Shown in pieces: positions 1 through 5,822 of a stretch of 9,298 bases of DNA (the first letter of the stretch is position 1; each line of letters opens with the position of its first letter). The stretch comes from CAZEDU01 sp964511185. GTDB taxonomy: Bacteria > Myxococcota > Myxococcia > Myxococcales > Myxococcaceae. The translations under genes were made by a program, and so were the position numbers. Location: positions 1-9,298 of the forward strand of contig CAZEDU010000162.1 in NCBI GenBank assembly GCA_964511185.1. The letters are read 5' to 3'. The notes under the pieces were generated by a model that made no database searches, was not told where the DNA came from, and saw nothing but the letters and a program-made list of their open reading frames with translations.

Positions 1-19
1 AGTTCAGACCGACGACGAC

Positions 20-93
20 GTCGAAGCGGGCAACCACGTGCCGTGAAGCGGTCGCATCTTGGCGGTGGCACGGGCCATCGAAGCGCAGGCAAA
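20..93 (+). repeat. Left copy of a dispersed inverted repeat
   Basis: This segment matches the reverse complement of 8976-9047. The core, 47-93, is identical at 44 of 47 positions; the differences are at 56, 66 and 91. The outer part, 20-46, also aligns but needs two single-base insertions relative to the right copy. A match this long between intergenic segments of one window is not chance. The indels are not multiples of three, the left copy has a TGA at 44-46, and the three core substitutions fall once in each codon position, so the shared segment does not behave like conserved coding sequence. It is most likely a dispersed intergenic repeat; a remnant of mobile-element ends is possible. 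No transposase lies between the copies. Confidence 0.8.
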
Positions 94-148
94 GCACCCA
101 CCCAACCCACTGTCCCCCTATGAGCCGCTTCGAGTGTCCCGCTTAAAG

Positions 149-206
149 CCAATGCCGCTCCGTTCAAGGCCGCAGCGGCGACCGGCGCTTATCTGAACGG
201 CATTGG
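149..206. repeat. Imperfect inverted repeat (hairpin-forming)
   Basis: CCAATGC at 149-155 pairs with GCATTGG at 200-206, and CGTTCA at 161-166 pairs with TGAACG at 194-199, leaving a bulge of about five bases on the left arm (156-160). The enclosed loop can itself form a small stem, GCCG 169-172 with CGGC 176-179. No run of T follows on either strand, so it does not look like an intrinsic terminator. It could be a structured RNA, a protein-binding palindrome or part of a repeat family. Confidence 0.45.
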
Positions 207-339
207 GTCTAGTCAGGCTCGGGCTCGACCCTGCGATGGTGTTCAACGAAGCGCCTGAGGGCCCAGAGCGGGGAATCGGGTGGACGCACGGTGGAGCTGA
301 CGGCCCGTCGAAGACGGCTCCCCCTGGGGTTGTTCTCAC

Positions 340-384
340 GGGTGCTTTTTTCATTTCCGACTTTTTGGTCGGAAACCCGCACCC
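340..384. repeat. Two-tier hairpin with AT-rich interior
   Basis: An inner perfect 8-bp stem, TTTCCGAC (354-361) with GTCGGAAA (368-375), closes a 6-nt loop. An outer 6-bp stem, GGGTGC (340-345) with GCACCC (379-384), encloses it with an asymmetric internal loop of 8 against 3 bases. The T-rich bases (346-351) lie inside the structure rather than after it, so it is not a standard intrinsic terminator in either direction. It stands out as the most AT-rich spot in this flank. Its role is unknown. Confidence 0.45.
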
Positions 385-638
385 TTGGTGTGTGACTGTT
401 TTGCGTCTGATCCGCCCTCACTCTGATGCTGGGCTCGGGCGGTTTACTGATAGTGGATTGAGCGAGGACTTCCCGACACCTTTGTCCACGAATGACGACG
501 TGCCCTGGAGAGGGAGCCCAGGGGCGAGCTCCTTGGATCAGCCTTGCGAATGGCAGGCCCAAGCCCAGGTTCGCGTTGCTGGGAGCAGACCTGAATCGAT
601 TCGCTCCTTTTCGGAGACCGCTTTAAGTGCTCTCTGCT

Positions 639-2567
639 CTACTCGCTCAGCTCGTAGAGCATGAGGCGGCTCGGCGTCGGCTGGCACAGCACCTTGCCGG
701 CGGCGTCGCAGTAGCGCGGCTGATCTCGATTCGGCGCGAGCGCCTCCCAGCGCAGGAAGAAGCGCGACGCGTGCGGGTCGGCGCCGCGGCCGGTCAGGAA
801 GTACACGTTCATTTGCGCGTGGACGCTCTCGGAGAGGCTCCCGCGCGGGGTGGTCACGGCCCTGAGCGCCGCAGGCACTTTGGTGCCCTGAACGACCCGC
901 GCGCGCGGCACGAGCGCGTCGTCGAGCAGCCAGACGCCGCTGCCCTCGGTCCAGTGCTGGAAAGGCTGGATGAGCTCGCCGGTCTCGTCGACGCTCACGG
1001 GGCCGACGCGAATCTTCACCTCGGGCAGCGAGCCGCCGCCGCCGAAGTCCCACCGCGTGGTCCAGCTCGACGCCGCGCGTGTCACCCAGCGGCCGCCTTC
1101 GAAGCGCGCGTTGAAGATCTGCGTGTGATGGTTGGCGTCGTGCTTGTGGTACGAGACGACGACGTCGCCCGCGCGGTCGAAGCCGACCCGGACGTTGCCG
1201 TTCAACACGCCGCCGCCCGCGGGCACCGGGTCGACGATGTCCGACCGCGCGAGCGTGAGCGGCAGGGCGAGCGGCTTCCCCGCCGCGGTCTCCCACTGCT
1301 TCAAGTCCTTGCTGCGCGCGTAGCTCACGTGGTGGTTGGTGGCGGCGTCCGACGTGTCTCTCCACACCCACGCGAGGTGGAAATGGCCGTCCGGTCCGGC
1401 GACCGGGCCGTCGAAGTACGCGCTCACCCCCGTGCTCGAGCCGGCGAAGAGGGGCGTGGCGATGAGCCGCGACCACTTCTTCGCGCCTTCGTCGTATGCG
1501 TTGAAGTACGAGTCGCCATCGCCGGACGAGCCGTAACGGTATGAGAAGAGGAGCTGTCCGCTGGGGCCGCGGAAGAAGCGCGGGTAGGTGGTCTTGTCTT
1601 CCAGGCTGCCGGTCATCGGCAGCGGGCTCATGCTCGAGGTGTCGAAGGGCTGGGCGCTGCGGAAGTAGCGCAGCGGCGTGACGTGCATGTTGCCGGAGAG
1701 GTGGACGTGCCCGGCGCGGTCGTGCTCGAGCGTCAGGTAGTTGTGGCTGTCCCAGCCGGCGAAGGTGTCGGGCAGGCGGGTGAGGGTGAAGCGGCTCGCG
1801 TCGAGCGCGCGGCTCGCGACGGTGGTGCGGCGCCCCTCGTCGTAGAAGGCCACGAACTGCCGCCCTTCGACGGTGAGCAGGTCGAAGCTCACGCGCGTCC
1901 CCGACCAGGCGCGGCCGACCTCGATGGCGCGCCGGATGCCGACCAGCCGGTCGGGGTCGTCGGTGATGAAGAGCTTGTCGATGCCGACGCCGGCTTCCCG
2001 CCCGCGCACGGTGAGGGTGTGCGGGCCTGCGTCGAGCGTGAAGGGCGCGGGCACTGCGTCCCAGTGCCAGGTGCGGCCTTGGGTGAGGTTCCAGGTGAGG
2101 GCTGGCTGGTCGTCGATGGAGATGAAGAGCGAGTCGCTCGTCGCGGTGGGGGCCGAGACGCGCGCCCAGATGAAGTACTGGCCGGGTTGGGAGACGTGGA
2201 ACGGGTAGCGCGCCTCGCCGTCGGGCTGGGCCGCGACGAAGTGTCCGCCCGAGCTGCCTGGCTGCGGCACGACCTGCATGGGCGGCTGCAGCGTCGCGGC
2301 GCGCTCTGCTTCGAAGGTCAGGCAGGTGCGCGGATCGACGGCGGGCTCGTCGGGGCTGCAGTCGCACGCGTCGGGCACGCCGTCACCGTCGGTGTCGGTG
2401 GTATCGGCGCTCGGGAGACCGGGACAGACGGAGGCGGCCTGTGTGGTGTCGCCCCAGGGAGAGGTGGGGGTGGGCTCGACCTGCGGTGCCTCGGTGAGGG
2501 CTTGGGGGGTGTTGGGCTCGACTCCGCAAGCGGCGAAGAGCGCGGCGATGAGGACGGGGGCTTTCAC
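639..2567 (-). CDS. Surface lipoprotein with TSP3 repeat, CBM-like and BNR_4 domains
   Basis: Predicted outer-membrane or surface lipoprotein of 642 residues that probably binds and cleaves an extracellular polysaccharide. The preferred start is GTG at 2567: it gives a compact lipoprotein signal (MKAPVLIAALFAAC, lipidated Cys14). A GTG at 2588 would add seven unlikely residues before it; neither has a clear Shine-Dalgarno. After a Pro/Thr linker there is one thrombospondin-3-type calcium motif (about 58-69, DTDGDGVPDACD) with nearby Cys48, Cys68, Cys70 and Cys82. A beta-sandwich resembling CBM6/CBM35 modules follows (about 83-203, starting FEAER and ending IDKLFITDD). The rest (about 205-575) matches the BNR_4 propeller family: SHNY (274-277), GNMH (292-295), TYPRF (327-331), SYRYGSSGDGDSY and WVWRDT (400-405). 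BNR_4 relatives include polysaccharide lyases of families PL24/PL25 and glycosidases of GH145, in which histidines are catalytic; His275 and His295 are candidates here. The substrate cannot be read from sequence. It lies 105 bp downstream of the metallophosphoesterase gene, same strand. Confidence 0.88.
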   Translation of the reverse strand: MKAPVLIAALFAACGVEPNTPQALTEAPQVEPTPTSPWGDTTQAASVCPGLPSADTTDTDGDGVPDACDCSPDEPAVDPRTCLTFEAERAATLQPPMQVVPQPGSSGGHFVAAQPDGEARYPFHVSQPGQYFIWARVSAPTATSDSLFISIDDQPALTWNLTQGRTWHWDAVPAPFTLDAGPHTLTVRGREAGVGIDKLFITDDPDRLVGIRRAIEVGRAWSGTRVSFDLLTVEGRQFVAFYDEGRRTTVASRALDASRFTLTRLPDTFAGWDSHNYLTLEHDRAGHVHLSGNMHVTPLRYFRSAQPFDTSSMSPLPMTGSLEDKTTYPRFFRGPSGQLLFSYRYGSSGDGDSYFNAYDEGAKKWSRLIATPLFAGSSTGVSAYFDGPVAGPDGHFHLAWVWRDTSDAATNHHVSYARSKDLKQWETAAGKPLALPLTLARSDIVDPVPAGGGVLNGNVRVGFDRAGDVVVSYHKHDANHHTQIFNARFEGGRWVTRAASSWTTRWDFGGGGSLPEVKIRVGPVSVDETGELIQPFQHWTEGSGVWLLDDALVPRARVVQGTKVPAALRAVTTPRGSLSESVHAQMNVYFLTGRGADPHASRFFLRWEALAPNRDQPRYCDAAGKVLCQPTPSRLMLYELSE

Positions 2568-2672
2568 CGGCTCAGCAGGGCATGGCACAAGGCGCGTGAC
2601 AAATGGGGAGGTGCTTCTCTGTCGCGCGGTGGTATCAGCGGCGCTTGGGAAGACCGGGGACAGTCCCCCCCG
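2568..2672. other. Intergenic gap with GGGGACAGTCCCC palindrome
   Basis: This separates the metallophosphoesterase stop from the lipoprotein start. Just 4 bases after that stop lies GGGGACAGTCCCC (2656-2668), able to form a short GC hairpin with a 3-nt loop; no U-run follows it on the minus strand, so any terminator role would be weak. On the minus strand a three-codon open frame ATG CCC TGC TGA (2583-2572) ends four bases before the preferred GTG start of the lipoprotein gene. I see no convincing promoter. Confidence 0.45.
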
Positions 2673-3866
2673 CTAGGCGGTGAGGGTGAGTTTGACGATT
2701 TCGGGCGGGCTGCCGACGCGCATCGGCGGACCCCAGAAGCCGGTCCCGCGGCTGACGTATAGATGTCCGTCGCCCTCGCGGTAGAGGCCGCGCGGGTACT
2801 CCCAAATCAAGGAGATGAGCACGGTGCCGGGGAAGAGCTGGCCGCCGTGCGTGTGGCCGGACAGCTGCAACCCGATTCCGCGCTTGACGACGTTCGCGAA
2901 GTTGCGCGGCTGATGCGAGAGCAGCACCGCGGCGCGCTCGGGGTCGCGCCCTTCCATCGCCCGGTTCAAGTCGTAGCCGCCGCGCGCGCCGCGCCCGCTC
3001 CAGTCGTCGACGCCGAGCAGGTCGAGCTTGCCGCCCGCATCTCCAATCTCGACGCGCCGGTTGCGCAGCACCTCGACGCCCATCTTCGTCAGCGCCTCGG
3101 TCCACTCGACGTCGCCGGAGTAGTACTCGTGGTTGCCGGTCACGAAGTACGTGCCGAAGCGCGTCTTCAAGTTCATCAGCGCGGCGACCGAAGGGCCGAT
3201 CACCTCCACGCTGCCGTCGACCAGGTCGCCCGTCACCGCCACCAGGTCCGGCTTCAGCGCGTTGCAGCGCGCGACCATCTCGTCGGTGAACTTCCGCCCG
3301 ATGATGCTGCCGACGTGAATGTCGGTGAGCTGCACGATGGTGAGCCCGTCGAGCGACTTGGGCAGCCGCGGGAGCTTCACCGTGACCTCCGACACCTCGG
3401 GCTCGTGAAACGCGCGGAAGGCGCCGTAGCCGACCAGCGCGCCCGAGGTGGCGAGCGCTCCGCCGGCGGTCACGCGTTGCAAGAACATGCGCCGCTCGGG
3501 GCTCTGGGGCTCGGGCTGCCGATGGCTCGCCGCGCGCGCCTTGAGCTTCCTCAGCGCCCACCGGCTCACGAGCACCAGGTCGATGACGACGAAGGTGGTG
3601 AAGAGGAAGATGACCAGCCCCATCCACGAGAACGCGAGGAAAGACACCGGCGCTGAGAGCGTGTCGGGCAGCGCGTTGCGCACGAAGCGCATGCGCGCCA
3701 CGAGCATGAAGCCGATCAACACCACGGCGAGCACGGCGCCCACCGCGCGCCAACGGGCGTCACGCGTCGTGTCGTGGATGAGCCGGCGGTACAAGTAGAA
3801 GTGGACGGCGCTGAAGAGCGTCAGGCCTGTGCCCAGGAAGAGGATGAGGCGCAGCGTCTGCGACAT
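2673..3866 (-). CDS. Membrane metallophosphoesterase (YkuE-like)
   Basis: A 397-residue calcineurin-like phosphoesterase held in the inner membrane. Every metal-ligand motif of the family is present in order: DIH (182-184), GDLVDG (213-218), GNHE (244-247), SHQP (His318) and GHTHGGQ (337-343). The C-terminal GTGFWGPPMRV is also typical of the YkuE-type subfamily. The N-terminal third has about three hydrophobic segments (roughly 5-27, 41-58 and 75-102), then a basic linker, then a twin-arginine-like stretch ERRMFLQ (124-130) followed by a small Ala/Gly-rich hydrophobic segment (131-150). This layout suggests the enzyme domain faces the periplasm. Family knowledge supports a two-metal phosphoesterase; the substrate (lipid, nucleotide or cell-wall precursor) is unknown. 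The ATG at 3866 is preceded by AGGTGA (3873-3878) six bases away, which fixes the start. It lies 90 bp downstream of the PG_1 gene on the same strand. Confidence 0.93.
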   Translation of the reverse strand: MSQTLRLILFLGTGLTLFSAVHFYLYRRLIHDTTRDARWRAVGAVLAVVLIGFMLVARMRFVRNALPDTLSAPVSFLAFSWMGLVIFLFTTFVVIDLVLVSRWALRKLKARAASHRQPEPQSPERRMFLQRVTAGGALATSGALVGYGAFRAFHEPEVSEVTVKLPRLPKSLDGLTIVQLTDIHVGSIIGRKFTDEMVARCNALKPDLVAVTGDLVDGSVEVIGPSVAALMNLKTRFGTYFVTGNHEYYSGDVEWTEALTKMGVEVLRNRRVEIGDAGGKLDLLGVDDWSGRGARGGYDLNRAMEGRDPERAAVLLSHQPRNFANVVKRGIGLQLSGHTHGGQLFPGTVLISLIWEYPRGLYREGDGHLYVSRGTGFWGPPMRVGSPPEIVKLTLTA

Positions 3867-3872
3867 GAGCGG

Positions 3873-3878
3873 TCACCT
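3873..3878 (-). promoter_or_regulatory. Ribosome binding site of the metallophosphoesterase gene
   Basis: AGGTGA on the minus strand, six bases before the ATG at 3866. It supports this start over any internal one. The rest of the 90-bp gap (3867-3956) shows no terminator or clear promoter. Confidence 0.65.
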
Positions 3879-3956
3879 AAAGGTGGTGGAGTGGGCAAAG
3901 TTTAAGCGGCCCACCGGCGCGCTGCACGTCGCCGACCGCCCTCCTCGAGCCCCAGG

Positions 3957-5735
3957 CTACTTCTTCAGCAGCGCGGTGCCGGGTCCCACACCGTCGAAGC
4001 CCAGCAGGGTCGCCCACGTCTGTTGGCCGACCATGCCGTCCGACTTCAGCTTCTTGCTGCGCTGAAGTGAGACGACGGCCGCGCGCGTCTTGGGCCCGAA
4101 GACCCCGTCAACGCCGCCAGGGTTGGCGCCGAGCTTCTTGAGGAGCGTCTGCAGCTCGCGCACCTCGGGCCCGCGGCTGCCGACCTTGAGCAGCGTGTGC
4201 TTGGCGAGCAGCGCCTTCACGTCCGAGGGAGGGTCGGTGCGGTCGTCGATACGAGGCGAGCCGTCGGCCGCGGTCGCTGCGGACTTGCCCAAAATCAGCT
4301 GAGCGCCCTTGCGCACGTCGGCCAGCTTCGGCTCGCTGGGGTCGGTCTTCTTCGCCTGCGCGGCGCGTTCGGCCTCGGCGAGCGCGGCGGACACCTCCGT
4401 GCGGATTTTCTTCTTCTGCCCCGCGTCCCACGCCGGAAGGGCGAACTGCTCGGGCTTGGTGAGCATCTGCACCAGCGTCGAGTCGCCGCCCGCGGCCAGC
4501 TCGCGCCTCAGCAGCGCGTGGCCCTGCTTGCCCTCGACGAGGGTGGGCAGGCCGGTCAGCACGCCGATGGCCGTGCGCGACAGGTCGGCGTGCTGCGAGT
4601 CATAGAGGCTCGCGGCTTCCGCCACCGCCGGCAGCGCTTGTCGCAGCGCATCGAGCGGTGGAAGCACGCCTTCACCCTCGAGTGGCGGCTTCTCGCCTTC
4701 GGCCCGCGCCATCAGGTCGGTCAAAGCGCGCTGCAAGACTTCGGCGCTCTGCCGCGCGGCATCGCCGTTCGGTTGGACGTCGCCCACGCCTTCCCGCAGC
4801 TGCTTCTCCAGCTGCATCGCGAGCGTGGCGCCGGCGCCCGACCGTCGAATCACGTCTTCGAGGCGCGCACCGAAGTCTCCCTCGTTGAGCGGATGCTTCT
4901 TGTTCTTCGCCACCAGGTGCGCGGCCAGCTGGCCCGACAGCTGCTGGCTCCATGCCGGATCGCCGCCTTCGATGAGGGTGACCAAGCCGTTGATCAGCGC
5001 GGGCTGGTGCTCGTCCTTGTGCGTCGAGAGCGAAATGGCGCGCTGAATCAGCTCGAGCGCTTGGGGCTGCGCCTGAAGCTCGACCGAGATGCCGGGGCTG
5101 GCACGGGCGAGCCCGGCGAGCGCGAGGATCGCCTTCGCGGTGTTCTCGCCGCTCGCCTCTTTGATCTTCGACGGGTCGACGCCGGCTTCGCTCACGAGCT
5201 GGCTCAGCTGGGTCGCAACCTGCTGAGCCGCCTTCTTGCGCTCCGGCACCCGAAGCCCCTGCTCGAGCGCCTTGAGGACCTGCGCGTCCATGCCGCTCGT
5301 CTTCAGCTCGGCCAACGTGCTCTCGATGCGCGCCGCCGGCTGTTCCGCCAGCGCTCCGCCGAGGGTCTGGAACAAGAAGTTCTGGGCGTCGGGGTCGCTC
5401 GAGGTCAGCAGCTGGCTGTACGCGCGCATCCCCTCCGCGCGCTGGCCGGGGTCTTCCGCGCGCACCAGATGCTGCGCCAGCTCGCCGGGCTTGCGTTGAT
5501 CTTCCCGCACCAGCAGCGAAGCGAACGTGCGCTGGTACTCGACGTCATCCTTCGCCGCGGCGAATGATTCGAGGATGCGGCGCGCGAAGGTGGGGAGGTC
5601 CTTCGACTCCTTGACCACCTTGCTGGCCTCGGCCTGCGCCCGCTGCACCACCGGCGAGCGCGCCGGACTGCGCTGCGGGGTTCGAGCCGCCGGAGCGGTG
5701 TGGGTTCTTCGTTGGGTGCGCTGAATGTCCGTCAT
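3957..5735 (-). CDS. Helix-rich protein with C-terminal PG_1 peptidoglycan-binding domain
   Basis: A 592-residue protein. The only recognisable domain is a C-terminal PG_1 module (515-580): LLKVGSRGPEV, then DGVFGPKT (543-550) and DGMVGQQTW (566-574). In this family the module binds peptidoglycan stems and usually targets a hydrolase or other partner to the wall. The N-terminus (1-35) is basic and rich in Pro, Ser and Arg, probably disordered. Residues 36-480 read as continuous amphipathic alpha helices with Ala/Leu/Gln-rich, roughly repeated helical hairpins, resembling an alpha-solenoid; I recognise no family or catalytic motif there. There is no signal peptide, membrane segment or cysteine. 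The chosen ATG at 5735 has AGGGGA (5741-5746) five bases upstream; an in-frame GTG at 5756 would start upstream of that site. It follows the TRAP binding-protein gene after 87 bp on the same strand. Possible roles are a wall-associated structural protein or a substrate of a non-Sec secretion machine; the sequence does not decide. Confidence 0.85.
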   Translation of the reverse strand: MTDIQRTQRRTHTAPAARTPQRSPARSPVVQRAQAEASKVVKESKDLPTFARRILESFAAAKDDVEYQRTFASLLVREDQRKPGELAQHLVRAEDPGQRAEGMRAYSQLLTSSDPDAQNFLFQTLGGALAEQPAARIESTLAELKTSGMDAQVLKALEQGLRVPERKKAAQQVATQLSQLVSEAGVDPSKIKEASGENTAKAILALAGLARASPGISVELQAQPQALELIQRAISLSTHKDEHQPALINGLVTLIEGGDPAWSQQLSGQLAAHLVAKNKKHPLNEGDFGARLEDVIRRSGAGATLAMQLEKQLREGVGDVQPNGDAARQSAEVLQRALTDLMARAEGEKPPLEGEGVLPPLDALRQALPAVAEAASLYDSQHADLSRTAIGVLTGLPTLVEGKQGHALLRRELAAGGDSTLVQMLTKPEQFALPAWDAGQKKKIRTEVSAALAEAERAAQAKKTDPSEPKLADVRKGAQLILGKSAATAADGSPRIDDRTDPPSDVKALLAKHTLLKVGSRGPEVRELQTLLKKLGANPGGVDGVFGPKTRAAVVSLQRSKKLKSDGMVGQQTWATLLGFDGVGPGTALLKK

Positions 5736-5740
5736 GACCG

Positions 5741-5746
5741 TCCCCT
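5741..5746 (-). promoter_or_regulatory. Ribosome binding site of the PG_1 gene
   Basis: AGGGGA on the minus strand, five bases before the ATG at 5735; it decides this start over the in-frame GTG at 5756. Bases 5741-5745 of this site are exactly complementary to TCCCC (5818-5822) just after the stop codon of the upstream gene. Confidence 0.65.
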
Positions 5747-5822
5747 GAGCTCGCACTGCGCCGCAGGCCTATGGTCGTGAGAACGAGGCCCAAAGTTACC
5801 TGGCGCAGTGCGTCAGCGGGGA
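5741..5822 (-). promoter_or_regulatory. Long intergenic stem that could hide the PG_1 gene's ribosome binding site
   Basis: On the minus strand, CGCACTGCGCC (5812-5802) pairs perfectly over 11 bp with GGCGCAGTGCG (5762-5752). Within the 39-nt spacer AGGCC and GGCCT (5786-5790 and 5766-5770 on the plus strand) can form an inner stem. Outside the 11-bp stem, TCCCC (5822-5818), which directly follows the TGA of the TRAP binding-protein gene, is complementary to GGGGA (5745-5741), the core of the PG_1 gene's Shine-Dalgarno. The whole gap could therefore fold into one structure with the ribosome binding site paired. That is visible in the sequence; regulation is inference. Without a U-run it does not look like an intrinsic terminator. 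Confidence 0.5.

Larger units (their letters stand above)
1..638. other. Gene-free left flank with repeat and hairpins
   Basis: No reading frame here looks like a real protein. The longest open frames (203-664 plus, 209-562 minus, 118-354 minus) give Pro/Arg/Ser-rich translations with no recognisable domain, no good ribosome binding site and no third-position GC bias. Base composition is visibly less GC-rich than in the genes to the right. The stretch contains the left copy of a dispersed inverted repeat (20-93), two hairpin-forming segments (149-206 and 340-384), a smaller hairpin (503-508 pairing with 518-523) and a 10-bp palindrome GAATCGATTC at 593-602. Positions 2-46 read as an open frame ending in TGA with GC-rich third positions and could be the last codons of a plus-strand gene entering from the left, but this is too short to support. 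Confidence 0.6.

Noticed and set aside
2..46. Possible last 14 codons of a gene entering from the left, ending at TGA 44-46
   Set aside because: Third positions are GC-rich, but the stretch is too short and it overlaps the repeat; cannot be supported from this window.
47..93. Repeat core read as protein (SGRILAVARAIEAQA on the left, SGRVLAGARAIEAQA on the right)
   Set aside because: A shared frame exists, but upstream indels break it, the left copy has a stop just before it, and substitutions show no codon-position bias.
203..664. 153-residue plus-strand frame in the left flank
   Set aside because: No ribosome site, no domain, composition unlike the real genes, and it overlaps the end of the BNR_4 gene on the other strand.
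538..2367. 609-residue minus-strand open frame inside the BNR_4 lipoprotein gene
   Set aside because: It is Arg/Ala/Pro-rich low-complexity sequence in another frame of a clear gene; typical of high-GC DNA, with no domain.
3867..3956. Search for a terminator or promoter between the PG_1 and metallophosphoesterase genes
   Set aside because: Only the AGGTGA ribosome site was convincing; no stem with a T-run or recognisable promoter boxes.
4197..5567. 456-residue plus-strand open frame antisense to the PG_1 gene
   Set aside because: Arg/Leu-rich shadow with no domain or ribosome site; the minus frame ends in a clear PG_1 module.
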